From Paenibacillus oryzae (GTDB taxonomy: Bacteria > Bacillota > Bacilli > Paenibacillales > Paenibacillaceae): 64,000 nucleotides of DNA. This document shows, piece by piece, positions 1-8,668 of this stretch. The notes below the pieces were generated by a model that did no database searches, was not told the origin of the DNA, and saw only the letters and a list, made by a program, of their open reading frames with translations. Every line of letters starts with the position of its first letter. Within the stretch, counting starts at the first letter, position 1. The position numbers and the translations under genes are program-made. The stretch spans positions 42,289 to 106,288 of the forward strand of contig NZ_LYPA01000052.1 in NCBI RefSeq assembly GCF_001675045.1, in the 5' to 3' direction.

Positions 1-1
1 T

Positions 2-199
2 TGCAGCAAGGCAGAGGAATTCCGGATGCTGGGATACGAGCATGTGGCAGGCAAGGACGTTTGGGAGTGCGTCAGCGCCCGCTATGCCAAAACCGGACAG
101 CCTGCTCTGCACAGAATCGTCAATGATATTTTGTCGCTGAAAGCAACGCAGTTTATGAACGCCTTGACGCTAAATGCGATGAAGGGAACCGGATTCTGA
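2..199 (+). CDS. comN: Post-transcriptional regulator ComN-like (5' end outside window)
   Basis: An open frame enters from the left edge and stops at TGA 197-199, giving the last 65 residues. It reads C-S-K-A-E-E-F-R-M-L-G-Y-E-H-V and later W-E-C-V, L-H-R-I-V-N-D-I-L-S-L-K-A-T-Q-F-M. This leucine-rich helical pattern, with an L-H-x-I-V-x-D-I-L-S core, matches my memory of the ComN/YrzD family of Bacillus, a small protein that controls comE mRNA and localizes to division sites and poles. Its place directly before secDF is the same as in Bacillus. The start codon and the first residues are outside the window. The family assignment rests on a short stretch plus synteny and is moderately sure. 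Confidence 0.65.
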   Translation, partial: CSKAEEFRMLGYEHVAGKDVWECVSARYAKTGQPALHRIVNDILSLKATQFMNALTLNAMKGTGF

Positions 200-218
200 G
201 GAAGACGGTTCTTTCTTT

Positions 219-247
219 TTGACTCGTTTTTGGTGCATCTGTATAAT
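219..247 (+). promoter_or_regulatory. Sigma-A promoter of secD
   Basis: TTGACT at 219-224 and a perfect TATAAT at 242-247 are separated by 17 bases. The distance to the secD start is about 33 bases. It lies just after the comN stop, so secD-secF can be transcribed independently of comN. Confidence 0.8.
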
Positions 248-280
248 GGGAATATTGAGAACTTAGGAGGGAACAGACAT

Positions 281-1522
281 ATGTTCGGGAAGAGACTATT
301 TGCCTTCCTCGGTGTAGTGGTAATTTTGTTCGGCGTAATCGCCTGGACAAGCCCTGCGCTTGTGAAAAATGTGAAGTTAGGGCTGGATTTGAAAGGCGGC
401 TTCGAGGTGCTGTATGAAGCTTCGCCATTCGAAGGCGATGCCACGGCCCTGACGCAGGAATCGCTGAAGCAAACGGCTAACAGCCTGCTTAAGCGGATCG
501 ACGCAAGCGGCATCGAGGAGCCGGAAATTACTACAGAGGGGACCAACCGCATTCGCGTGCGACTGGCAGGCGTTACCAATGAAGAAGAAGTGCGCGAGCT
601 TTTGGCCAAACCGATCAATTTGACCTTCCGCGCCCCAGACGGTACGGTAAAGCTTGACGGACGGGATTTTGTGGAAAACGGCGCAGGCATCGGACATGAT
701 AGTCTGAATAAGCCGATGGTTACCATCGAGCTGAAGGATGCAAGCAAGTTTGAAAAGGTAACAACGGAATTGTTGGGCCAATACCTGGCTATTTATCTCG
801 ACGAGGAGGAAATTTCCGCGCCGCAGATTCAGCAGGTTATCGCCAGCAAAAGCGCAACTATTACGCTGGGCCAAAACGGCACCATGCAGGAAGCACGTGA
901 ATTGCGCGATCTGATCAACATGGGCGCGCTGCCGCTTAAGCTGACCGAGAAATACGCACAAAGCGTTGGCGCCAAGCTTGGTATGGAATCGCTGAAGGAT
1001 ACCGTTACGGCGGGCATCATCGGCTCCCTGCTTGTTCTTGTATTTATGGTGGTTATTTACCGTTTGCCCGGCGTTGTGGCTGCGGTAACGATTATTTCCT
1101 ACGCGTGGCTGCTGCTGCTGGTCATGGAGCTGCTGAACACGACGCTTACGCTTCCGGGCATCGCGGCCTTTGTACTCGGCGTCGGTATGGCGGTTGACGC
1201 CAATATTATTACGGCGGAGAGAATCAAAGAGGAAATCCGCAGTGGCAAAAGTATGTTTTCATCGCTTAAAACTGGCTCCAAAAACTCGTTCCGTACGATT
1301 ATGGACGCCAACCTTACCAGCATCATCGCTAGCGTTGTGCTTTATTTTATCGGCGACGGCGCGATCAAGGGCTTTGCGTTAACCCTGATTTTTAGTACGC
1401 TCGTCAGCATCTTGACCAATATCTATCTGGCGCGTATTTTGCTGACCCTCCTTGTACGCAACAACAAGCTGCTCAAGCCGGGATATTTTGGCGTAAAGGA
1501 GAGTGACGTTCGTGCGCTTTGA
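281..1522 (+). CDS. secD: Protein translocase subunit SecD
   Basis: Membrane subunit that pulls preproteins across the membrane after SecA/SecYEG, using the proton gradient. The 413-residue product starts at ATG 281, preceded by AGGAGGG at 265-271; an upstream in-frame start at 230 has no ribosome binding site and lies between promoter and SD. TM1 lies at about residues 5-25, followed by the L-G-L-D-L-K-G-G motif of the periplasmic-type P1 domain and then five further membrane segments from about residue 245. The RND-type signature G-M-A-V-D-A-N-I-I-T-A-E-R-I-K-E-E is present. In Bacillus SecD and SecF are one polypeptide; here they are separate. The gene end overlaps secF, so the two are translationally coupled. 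Confidence 0.96.
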   Translation: MFGKRLFAFLGVVVILFGVIAWTSPALVKNVKLGLDLKGGFEVLYEASPFEGDATALTQESLKQTANSLLKRIDASGIEEPEITTEGTNRIRVRLAGVTNEEEVRELLAKPINLTFRAPDGTVKLDGRDFVENGAGIGHDSLNKPMVTIELKDASKFEKVTTELLGQYLAIYLDEEEISAPQIQQVIASKSATITLGQNGTMQEARELRDLINMGALPLKLTEKYAQSVGAKLGMESLKDTVTAGIIGSLLVLVFMVVIYRLPGVVAAVTIISYAWLLLLVMELLNTTLTLPGIAAFVLGVGMAVDANIITAERIKEEIRSGKSMFSSLKTGSKNSFRTIMDANLTSIIASVVLYFIGDGAIKGFALTLIFSTLVSILTNIYLARILLTLLVRNNKLLKPGYFGVKESDVRAL

Positions 1523-2426
1523 GACGAATATCCGTTATGACTTTATTAAAAACAGAGGGAAGTTCTTTTACACCTCCCTTGCATTGACGATAATCGGCAT
1601 ATTGTCGCTAATCTTTTTTCAGCTTAATTTGGGAGTAGACTTTAAAGCAGGCACCAATATGGATGTTTCCACCGAGACGGCCGTTACAAAAGCTGAAGTG
1701 GACGGCATATTAAACGACACAGGCTTTTCACATGCGCAAGCGACGATAGGCGGAGACAATAACCGGATAACAATCCGCTTCGACAACGTTTTGGAGCAAA
1801 GCGACACCAAAAAGGTCGAGGATGCTTTGACTGCCAAATTCGGGGAAGTGTCCACCGAGGTTCACGTTGTATCGCCTGAAATGGCCCAGGAGCTGGGCAT
1901 CAAAACCATTTGGGCCATTCTGATCGCAAGCCTTGGCATCATGCTGTATGTTATGATTCGCTTTGAATGGCGTTTTGCATTGGCTGCCAATATATCCATT
2001 CTGTATGACAGCTTTTTTGTTATTGCGATGTTTTCCATCTTCAGGCTGGAGGTTGACCTGCCGTTTATCGCTGCGGTATTGACGACGCTGGGCTACTCCA
2101 TCAATGACAAAATTGTTATTTTTGACCGTGTACGCGAAAATATGAGATTTTCCTCAATCAAAAACGAAAGCCAGCTTGCGGAGCTTGTTAACGCAAGTAT
2201 TTGGCAAACGATGGCGCGCAACCTGTATACGGTGCTGACCGTTGTCCTGATTACGCTATGTATTTTCTTCTTGGGCAGCCCGTCGATCAAGCTGTTTTCG
2301 CTGGCGCTTCTGATTGGTCTCGTGAGCGGCGCTTATTCCACGGTAGCGATTGCCGGTCCGCTCTGGTTTGTATTTAAGCGCAAGCAAAAGGTAAAGCCGA
2401 AGGCTGCCAAAACAACGGCGCCTTGA
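1512..2426 (+). CDS. secF: Protein translocase subunit SecF
   Basis: Partner of SecD in the auxiliary Sec complex. A GTG at 1503 would extend the frame by three codons, but the SD sequence AAGGAG at 1496-1501 sits only one base before it. GTG 1512, ten bases after the SD, is the better start and gives 304 residues. TM1 follows a short N-terminus (F-E-T-N-I-R-Y-D), and the L-G-V-D-F-K-A-G-T motif marks the start of the P4-type domain. The segment T-L-G-Y-S-I-N-D-K-I-V-I-F-D-R-V-R-E is the SecF counterpart of the conserved RND motif. It overlaps the 3' end of secD by 11 bases. The lysine-rich C-terminal tail is typical. Confidence 0.95.
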   Translation: MRFETNIRYDFIKNRGKFFYTSLALTIIGILSLIFFQLNLGVDFKAGTNMDVSTETAVTKAEVDGILNDTGFSHAQATIGGDNNRITIRFDNVLEQSDTKKVEDALTAKFGEVSTEVHVVSPEMAQELGIKTIWAILIASLGIMLYVMIRFEWRFALAANISILYDSFFVIAMFSIFRLEVDLPFIAAVLTTLGYSINDKIVIFDRVRENMRFSSIKNESQLAELVNASIWQTMARNLYTVLTVVLITLCIFFLGSPSIKLFSLALLIGLVSGAYSTVAIAGPLWFVFKRKQKVKPKAAKTTAP

Positions 2427-2447
2427 TTTCAAGCACAGGAGGTAGCA

Positions 2448-2867
2448 ATGTCAATCGGAAAGCGAGATGAAAGCAGTCGTCCCGCGAGTAGGAAAGGTAT
2501 ATGGGAAGGCGTGCTTGATAGTTTGTTTCGGAGAGTGGGAAAAGGCCGGAAGGAAGCGGAAGCGCAGGAGGAGCCGGCGGAAGAGCTGATGCAGCTTGTC
2601 CAGCGCGTCGAAGGCGTTGTAACGGTGCAGTCGCTTAAGGCGAGGGAACAGGGACATTATGTTGTTGCCGAAATTGTCATAAGCGTCAATCCCCGCATTA
2701 CGGTGCTGGAGGGACAGGAAATCGCAAAAAGGGTCAAGCTGCTGCTCATGCATCGCTTTCTTCATTTGTCCGAGGTTTCGATTTACGTAGAGCCTTATGA
2801 CCCTGGTTACCCTTACAAATCCAATCATGATCCCAATCAGGAGCAGATGCCGACTCTGCTTCAATAA
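2448..2867 (+). CDS. Stand-alone CDF-type (ZT_dimer-like) dimerization domain protein
   Basis: A 139-residue soluble protein with no membrane segment, preceded by AGGAGG at 2437-2442. Residues of about 45-115 follow the cytosolic dimerization domain of cation diffusion facilitators: V-x-x-V-x-x-L-K-A-R-E-x-G-H-Y-V-V-A, then I-S-V-N-P-R-I-T-V-L-E-G-Q-E-I-A, then V-S-I-Y-V-E-P-Y. The transporter half is absent. Positions that carry zinc ligands in CDF domains are changed: the usual A-H-x-I-A is G-Q-E-I-A, and the usual V-H-V-D-P is I-Y-V-E-P. It sits 21 bases after secF and 32 before recJ, so it is probably in one transcription unit. Its function is unknown; a full CDF transporter occupies this place in some relatives, so it may be a decayed or repurposed remnant. 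Confidence 0.75.
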   Translation: MSIGKRDESSRPASRKGIWEGVLDSLFRRVGKGRKEAEAQEEPAEELMQLVQRVEGVVTVQSLKAREQGHYVVAEIVISVNPRITVLEGQEIAKRVKLLLMHRFLHLSEVSIYVEPYDPGYPYKSNHDPNQEQMPTLLQ

Positions 2868-2899
2868 CGACAGGCCATTTGCGCCGCGAAGGGGGAGTC

Positions 2900-4918
2900 A
2901 TGGTGATTAACAGAAAAACCCGCTGGGCTATCGCTCCCTGGAATGATAGCGACGAGCGTCTGGCGGTTGAATTGTCGCGGGAGCTTTCGCTCCCGCCTTT
3001 GGTGGCCCGTCTGCTGCTGCAAAGGGGCTACCGGGATATCCAGGCAGCGGAAGCGTTTCTGAACGGAGACGCTTCTCTGCTGCATGACCCTTATTTGCTT
3101 GACGGTATGAAGGAAGCGGTGGACCGTATTTCCGCCGCAGGAGCAGCGGGTGAGAAAATACGCATCTACGGAGACTATGACGCAGATGGCGTATCCAGCA
3201 CCTCGCTGCTTTGCCGTGTGTTTCAGCAGTTAAACTATACCTATGATTATTACATTCCCCACCGTTCGCTTGAGGGGTATGGCTTGAACAACAAAGCGAT
3301 CCAGCAAGCGGCGGAGGAAGGCGTTAAGCTGCTGGTAACGGTGGATACCGGAATCAGCGCTTACGAAGAAGTTGAATTTGCCAAGGCCTGCGGACTGGAC
3401 GTTGTGGTGACGGATCATCATGAGCCGCCTGAACGTCTGCCTAATGCCTGCGCTGTTGTTAATCCCAAGCAAAAGCATTGCAGCTATCCCTTTAAGGGTC
3501 TGGCGGGGGTTGGCGTGGCCTTTAAGCTGGCAACTGCGCTTATGGGCAGGCCTCCGCTGGAGCTATGCGATATTGTGAGCCTGGGAACGATAGCGGACTT
3601 AATGCCGCTGCTGGATGAAAACCGTATTTTTGTGCGTTGCGGCCTGCAAAGGATGAAGGAGGAGCCTTCCATCGGCTTTAAGGCGTTGGCAGAAGCTGCC
3701 GGCATTGAGCTTCCTGCGCTAACCTCGACAGGAATTGCCTTCGGCATGGCGCCCCGGATTAATGCGGCAGGACGGCTGGATCATGCCAAAAGAGCGGTAG
3801 AGCTGCTCATCGCTGACGATTACGATTCCGCTATTCTGGCTGCAATCGGCCTTGACGCCTTGAACAAGGAGCGTCAGCGCATTGTGGAGGAAACCGTCAA
3901 GGAAGCGGAGGCCAAATGGGCGGATCGGCAGGAAGTCTGCAGAGCCTCAGGCGAAGAAGAGCCGTCCGTCATTATGCTTGCCGGAGAAGGCTGGAATGTC
4001 GGCGTAATCGGGATCGTAGCCTCCAAGCTGCTGGAGCGGCATTACAAGCCGGTTGTTGTGCTGGGCATTGATGCCGAAAGCGGCATGTGCAAGGGCTCGG
4101 CACGTTCCATAGAAGGATATGACCTGCATGCGGCGCTGACAGAATGCAGCGAGCTGCTGGACCATTATGGCGGACATCAGGCGGCTGCGGGCATGAGCCT
4201 GCATCGCGAGCAGCTGGCAGCCTTCGAGGCAAAGATGTCAGCTTTAGCAAAGTCGTGGGTAACCGAGGAGCAATGGATACCCAAATCGCAAGTGGATCTG
4301 GAATGTGAGCTGGAAGAAGCGACGTTATCGACGATTTCCCAATTGGCGCTGCTAGAGCCTTTTGGCATCGCTAATCCTTCGCCCCGGCTGCTGTTCCGCA
4401 ATGCGGAGGTTGCAGAGAAAAAGGCGATTGGCAAGGAAAGCAAGCATTTAAAGCTTGCGGTGGGCAAAGGGAACCGGCTGCTTGATGTTATTGCATTCGG
4501 CAGAGGCGAAGTCGCCCGGCAGCTGCAATATGGCTGTCGAATCGATATGCTTGGCGAGCTCTCCATTAACGAATGGAATGGCTTCCGCAAGCCGCAGCTT
4601 CAGCTTCATGACATGCAACTGCAAGAAGAGCTGCCGGAAAGCTTCCCGTCCAGAGAGGCTTTTGGAGCCGTCTACAAGCGGCTTCACGCTATCGGCCGGT
4701 CGAAATTACGCGGGCTCCCGGAGCGTCTTGCGGCAGATGCGGGATTAAGCCTCGCTTCGGTGCGTTTTATGCTGGAGGTTTTTCAGGAGCTTGAATTTTT
4801 GACGGTGACGGATGGCGTGTTTGCGATGTCAGATTCGCCCCGCAAAAGGGAGCTTTCCACCTCCGCCCGGTATCAGAGCGTCTGGGAAAGCTTTAACGAA
4901 AAAGCCGCACCGGTATAA
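2900..4918 (+). CDS. recJ: Single-stranded-DNA-specific exonuclease RecJ
   Basis: 5'-3' ssDNA exonuclease of recombinational and mismatch repair. ATG 2900 follows GAAGGGGGA (2888-2896), giving 672 residues; a TTG seven codons upstream lacks an SD. The DHH phosphoesterase domain shows Y-G-D-Y-D-A-D-G-V near residue 90, V-D-T-G-I-S and then V-T-D-H-H-E-P-P near 170. The DHHA1 domain ends with Y-G-G-H-Q-A-A-A-G-M near 425. An OB-fold region with L-L-E-P-F-G-I-A-N-P-x-P follows. The length is between that of E. coli (577) and B. subtilis (about 786) RecJ, so the C-terminal Firmicute extension is shorter here. The next 845 bases to apt are non-coding repeats. Confidence 0.95.
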   Translation: MVINRKTRWAIAPWNDSDERLAVELSRELSLPPLVARLLLQRGYRDIQAAEAFLNGDASLLHDPYLLDGMKEAVDRISAAGAAGEKIRIYGDYDADGVSSTSLLCRVFQQLNYTYDYYIPHRSLEGYGLNNKAIQQAAEEGVKLLVTVDTGISAYEEVEFAKACGLDVVVTDHHEPPERLPNACAVVNPKQKHCSYPFKGLAGVGVAFKLATALMGRPPLELCDIVSLGTIADLMPLLDENRIFVRCGLQRMKEEPSIGFKALAEAAGIELPALTSTGIAFGMAPRINAAGRLDHAKRAVELLIADDYDSAILAAIGLDALNKERQRIVEETVKEAEAKWADRQEVCRASGEEEPSVIMLAGEGWNVGVIGIVASKLLERHYKPVVVLGIDAESGMCKGSARSIEGYDLHAALTECSELLDHYGGHQAAAGMSLHREQLAAFEAKMSALAKSWVTEEQWIPKSQVDLECELEEATLSTISQLALLEPFGIANPSPRLLFRNAEVAEKKAIGKESKHLKLAVGKGNRLLDVIAFGRGEVARQLQYGCRIDMLGELSINEWNGFRKPQLQLHDMQLQEELPESFPSREAFGAVYKRLHAIGRSKLRGLPERLAADAGLSLASVRFMLEVFQELEFLTVTDGVFAMSDSPRKRELSTSARYQSVWESFNEKAAPV

Positions 4919-4943
4919 TAAGATTGATAATAAAAACACATGT

Positions 4944-5000
4944 GTTCAAAAAGGCCAAGCCGCTAGGCGTGCTCCGTAATGGGAAGCAGACTTTTTGAAC
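4944..5000 (+). repeat. Short internally deleted copy of the 167-bp repeat family
   Basis: Begins with GTTCAAAAAGGC and ends with GACTTTTTGAAC, the same terminal inverted repeats as the full units that follow, but is only 57 bp long. It keeps the two 3' hairpins: GCC-GCTA-GGC in place of the CATGAC-GCTA-GTCATG of the full units, and TCC-GTAAT-GGGA. The left half of the unit is missing. Confidence 0.85.
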
Positions 5001-5017
5001 AACCTCATACAATGAAG

Positions 5018-5736
5018 ATTCAAAAAGGCTGGTTTCCAGTACCAAGAAGATGGTATGAAGCTAGAAACTGAGTAGCGGAGCTTAGTGGGAGCTAAGTGAG
5101 CAACGGAAGTTTCGGCTGAAAGCCATATTCGCTGCCCGCCATGACGCTAGTCATGTCCCGTAATGGGAAGCGGACTTTTTGAACAACCTCATAAAATAGA
5201 AGTTCAAAAAGGCCGGTTTCCAGTACCAAGAAGATGGCTTGAAGCTAGAAATTGAGGACCGGAGCGTAGTAGAAGCTACGTGAGGACCGGAAATTTCGGC
5301 TGAAAGCCATATTCGCTGCCCGCCATGACGCTAGTCATGTCCCGTAATGGGAAGCGGACTTTTTGAACAACCTCATAAAATAGAAGTTCAAAAAGGCCGG
5401 TTTCCAGTACCAAGAAGATGGCTTGAAGCTAGAAATTGAGGACCGGAGCGTAGTAGAAGCTACGTGAGGACCGGAAATTTCGGCTGAAAGCCATATTCGC
5501 TGCCCGCCATGACGCTAGTCATGTCCCGTAATGGGAAGCGGACTTTTTGAACAACCTCATAAAATAGAAGTTCAAAAAGGCCGGTTTCCAGTACCAAGAA
5601 GATGGCTTGAAGCTAGAAATTGAGGACCGGAGCGTAGTAGAAGCTACGTGAGGACCGGAAATTTCGGCTGAAAGCCATATTCGCTGCCCGCCATGACGCT
5701 AGTCATGTCCCGTAATGGGAAGCGGACTTTTTGAAC
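5018..5736 (+). repeat. Tandem array of four 167-bp structured repeats (184-bp period)
   Basis: Four units at 5018-5184, 5202-5368, 5386-5552 and 5570-5736, joined by 17-bp spacers reading AACCTCATAAAATAGAA or close to it. Each unit is bounded by inverted repeats (GTTCAAAAAG / CTTTTTGAAC). By eye the last three units are identical, whereas the first differs at many positions. Internal hairpins include CGTAG/CTACG, GGCT-GAA-AGCC, CATGAC-GCTA-GTCATG and TCCC-GTAAT-GGGA. In the first unit the CGTAG/CTACG stem reads CTTAG/CTAAG, a paired change. The array fills the gap between recJ and apt and ends 27 bases before the apt start. No reading frame of note lies in it. Confidence 0.95.
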
Positions 5737-5763
5737 AACCTCTACCAGGAAGGGTTGACTGTA

Positions 5764-6294
5764 GTGTCAAATCAAACATACAACTTCAAAGATTATATTC
5801 GCGTTATTCCCGATTTCCCGCAGCCCGGCATTCGTTTTAAGGACATCACCACTCTGCTAAAGGATGGGGCTGCATACCGTGCTGTCATTGCGGAAATGCG
5901 CGATGCGGTCAAACATTTGAAAATTGACATCGTGGCAGGCCCTGAAGCGCGCGGTTTTGTTGTTGGCGCTCCGCTGGCGCTGGAGCTGGGTGTTGGCTTT
6001 GTGCCGATCCGCAAAAGCGGCAAGCTGCCTGGGGAAACAATCACGGCAAGCTATGACCTGGAATATGGCAAAGACGTGCTGGCCATGCATAAGGATGCCA
6101 TCCAGCCGGGACAGCGCGTGTTGATCGGCGATGATTTGCTTGCGACAGGAGGGACAATCGCCAGCTCCATCAATCTGGTCAAACAGCTGGGCGGAGAAGT
6201 GGTAGGCGCAGCCTTCCTGATTGAGCTGCTGTATCTGAACGGCCGCGAGAAGCTTGGCGATATCGACGTATTTTCCATTATGACTTATGAATAA
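5764..6294 (+). CDS. apt: Adenine phosphoribosyltransferase
   Basis: Salvages adenine: adenine + PRPP gives AMP + PPi. GTG 5764 lies nine bases after AGGAAGGG (5747-5754) and gives 176 residues, close to the 170 of B. subtilis Apt; TTG 5755 is an alternative, and a longer frame to 5731 would start inside the repeat. Family hallmarks are I-P-D-F-P-Q-P-G-I-x-F-K-D-I-T-T-L near the N-terminus, A-G-P-E-A-R-G-F, R-K-x-G-K-L-P and the PRPP loop L-I-G-D-D-L-L-A-T-G-G-T. Position between recJ and relA is conserved in Bacilli. No clear promoter was seen directly upstream, so the message probably reads through the repeat array or starts within it. Confidence 0.95.
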   Translation: MSNQTYNFKDYIRVIPDFPQPGIRFKDITTLLKDGAAYRAVIAEMRDAVKHLKIDIVAGPEARGFVVGAPLALELGVGFVPIRKSGKLPGETITASYDLEYGKDVLAMHKDAIQPGQRVLIGDDLLATGGTIASSINLVKQLGGEVVGAAFLIELLYLNGREKLGDIDVFSIMTYE

Positions 6295-6325
6295 AGAGGC
6301 ATAAGCCTCATTGCTCCACAACGCG

Positions 6326-6371
6326 CCTCTAGACGCAGCCGCTATATTGCAGTGGCTCCGGTAGAGGTTTT
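6326..6371 (+). terminator. Probable terminator after apt
   Basis: CCTCTA at 6326-6331 pairs with TAGAGG at 6362-6367, with an inner AGCC/GGCT pairing, and is followed by TTTT. It separates apt from relA, which has its own promoter-like sequence. Confidence 0.6.
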
Positions 6372-6394
6372 CTCATATTCTATAAGGATTAAAG

Positions 6395-6424
6395 TTGACG
6401 CGACGGCGTTATTAAAGGCATAAT
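6395..6424 (+). promoter_or_regulatory. Candidate sigma-A promoter of relA
   Basis: TTGACG (6395-6400) and CATAAT (6419-6424) are spaced by 18 bases, about 48 bases before the relA start codon. Confidence 0.6.
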
Positions 6425-6471
6425 ATTAGAAAACTCGGTATCAGACAGAAATGATTGGAAAGGGACGTACC

Positions 6472-8655
6472 ATGGGCATTGAGCAATTACTTGAGAAGGC
6501 ATCTCTTTATATGAAAGAGCAGGATCTCGAACGGATAAGGGAAGCCTACGATTTCGCTGAGCAAGCCCATCACGGACAAGTGCGCAAATCGGGAGAGCCG
6601 TATATCCTGCATCCCGTTACGGTTGCGGATATTTTGCTGGACATGGGCATGGATGTGTTGTCCATTATTGCAGCTCTGCTTCATGATGTCGTTGAGGATA
6701 CTACGGTTGACCTGGAGACGGTCCGCGCAAAGTTCGGAGAAACCTGTGCGATGCTGGTCGACGGGCTGACAAAGCTGGAAAAAATCCGCTTTTTGTCCAA
6801 GGAAGAGCAGCAGAACGAAAATTATCGCAAAATGTTCGTTGCCATGGCGCAGGACATTCGCGTCATTCTGATCAAGCTAGCAGACCGTCTTCATAATATG
6901 CGGACGCTAAAATACCAGTCGGAGGAATCGCAGCGCAGAATCGCATATGAAACGCTTGAGATTTTTTGCCCTATCGCGCATCGCCTCGGCATCTCGGCCA
7001 TCAAGTGGGAGATGGAGGATATCGCGCTTCGTTATTTGAATCCGCAGCAGTATTACCGGATCGCCAATCTGATGAAGAAGAAGCGGGCGGAGCGGGAGCA
7101 GTTTATTGATGACGTTATCGGAGCCATCCGCGAAAAGCTCGACGAGATGGGAATTGAAGGCGATATTTCCGGCCGTCCCAAACACCTCTACAGCATTTAT
7201 AAAAAAATGACGGAGCGCAACAAGCAGTTCAACGAAATTTACGATTTGCTGGCAATCCGGATTCTGGTTGAAAATATTAAGGATTGTTATGCCACTTTAG
7301 GCATTATTCATACGCTCTGGAAGCCCATGCCGGGCCGCTTTAAGGATTATATCGCGATGCCGAAGGCTAATATGTACCAGTCGCTTCATACCACGGTAAT
7401 CGGTCCAAAGGGCGAGCCAACGGAGGTGCAAATCCGCACCTGGGAAATGCATCGCACGGCGGAATACGGCATTGCGGCGCATTGGGCGTACAAGGAAGGC
7501 ATGATTGTGCCGGATGGCAACTTCGAGGATAAAATGTCATGGTTCCGGGAAATTCTGGAGCTGCAAAATGAAACGCGGGACGCCTCGGAGTTTATGGAAT
7601 CGCTCAAGATGGACTTTTTTGCCGATCTTGTTTTTGTTTTTACGCCTAGCGGCGAAGTGATCGAGCTGCCTGCGGGTTCGGTTCCGCTTGATTTTGCATA
7701 CCGCATTCATACGGAGGTGGGCAACCGGACGATTGGAGCCAAGGTAAACGGCAGAATTGTACCGCTGGACCACAAGCTGAAAACCGGCGATATTGTAGAG
7801 ATTTTAACGTCGAAGCATTCCTACGGTCCAAGCCAGGATTGGATTAAAATCGCCAAGTCCTCCCATGCACGAAGCAAAATCCGCCAATGGTTCAAAAAGG
7901 AAAAACGCGAGGAAAATGTAGCGAAAGGCCGGGATTTGCTGGAGCGCGAGCTCAAACGGCTTGGACTGGAGCCGCCGGCTTTTATGTCCGACGACAAGCT
8001 GCAGGAGGCCGCAGGCAAGTTTGCTTTCCATGATATTGAGGATATGATGTCGGCTATAGGCTTTGGCGGTATTACGGCTGCGCAGATTTGCACCAAGCTG
8101 ACCGAAAAGCTGCGGAAGGAGCAGGAGGAAGCCAACCAAATCGAGTTGACGAACGAGAAGAAGGAGCTAAAGGCTGCTTCCTCCAGCAGAAAAAACCGGC
8201 CTAATCACGGCGTGACCGTAAAAGGCGTCGATAATTTGCTGGTTCGTTTCTCCCGCTGCTGCAATCCCGTTCCCGGCGATGCTATTGTCGGATATATCAC
8301 GCGCGGCCGCGGCGTTTCCGTACACCGGATGGATTGCCTCAACATTCCGTTTGGAGCGGAAGGGGAGGATGCGGAGCGCGTCATCGAGGTGGAATGGGAA
8401 GATTCCGTGGAAGCCAACTACAGCGTGGACATTGAAATAACGGGGCATGACCGCAGAGGTTTGCTGAATGAGGTGCTGCAGGCCGTGTCCGAGAGTAAAA
8501 CTAATATTAGCGCTGTAACCGGACGATCCGTCAAAAACAAAATGGCGCTTATTCATATGACGGTGCTGATTCGAAACATCGAGCATCTGTCATCGGTCGT
8601 TGAAAAAATAAAACGGGTGCAGGATATCTATTCCGTGCAGCGGATTATGCAATAA
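6472..8655 (+). CDS. relA: Bifunctional (p)ppGpp synthetase/hydrolase RelA
   Basis: Long RelA/SpoT homologue that makes (p)ppGpp on starved ribosomes and degrades it otherwise. ATG 6472 follows GGAAAGGGA; ATG 6451 has no SD. The 727-residue product has, in order, an HD hydrolase domain with H-D-V-V-E-D-T near residue 70, suggesting the hydrolase is active; a synthetase domain with M-P-G-R-F-K-D-Y-I-A-M-P-K and N-M-Y-Q-S-L-H-T near 290-310; a TGS domain (F-V-F-T-P-S-G-E-V-I-E-L-P) near 395; a cysteine-bearing motif S-R-C-C-N-P-V-P-G-D near 600; and a C-terminal ACT domain (G-H-D-R-R-G-L-L-N-E-V). dtd follows 13 bases later and is probably co-transcribed. Confidence 0.97.
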   Translation: MGIEQLLEKASLYMKEQDLERIREAYDFAEQAHHGQVRKSGEPYILHPVTVADILLDMGMDVLSIIAALLHDVVEDTTVDLETVRAKFGETCAMLVDGLTKLEKIRFLSKEEQQNENYRKMFVAMAQDIRVILIKLADRLHNMRTLKYQSEESQRRIAYETLEIFCPIAHRLGISAIKWEMEDIALRYLNPQQYYRIANLMKKKRAEREQFIDDVIGAIREKLDEMGIEGDISGRPKHLYSIYKKMTERNKQFNEIYDLLAIRILVENIKDCYATLGIIHTLWKPMPGRFKDYIAMPKANMYQSLHTTVIGPKGEPTEVQIRTWEMHRTAEYGIAAHWAYKEGMIVPDGNFEDKMSWFREILELQNETRDASEFMESLKMDFFADLVFVFTPSGEVIELPAGSVPLDFAYRIHTEVGNRTIGAKVNGRIVPLDHKLKTGDIVEILTSKHSYGPSQDWIKIAKSSHARSKIRQWFKKEKREENVAKGRDLLERELKRLGLEPPAFMSDDKLQEAAGKFAFHDIEDMMSAIGFGGITAAQICTKLTEKLRKEQEEANQIELTNEKKELKAASSSRKNRPNHGVTVKGVDNLLVRFSRCCNPVPGDAIVGYITRGRGVSVHRMDCLNIPFGAEGEDAERVIEVEWEDSVEANYSVDIEITGHDRRGLLNEVLQAVSESKTNISAVTGRSVKNKMALIHMTVLIRNIEHLSSVVEKIKRVQDIYSVQRIMQ

Positions 8656-8668
8656 GGCAGGGTGAACA

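Noticed and set aside
5018..5736. CRISPR array before apt
   Set aside because: The repeat unit is 167 bp and the 17-bp spacers are nearly identical, the reverse of CRISPR; no cas genes are nearby.
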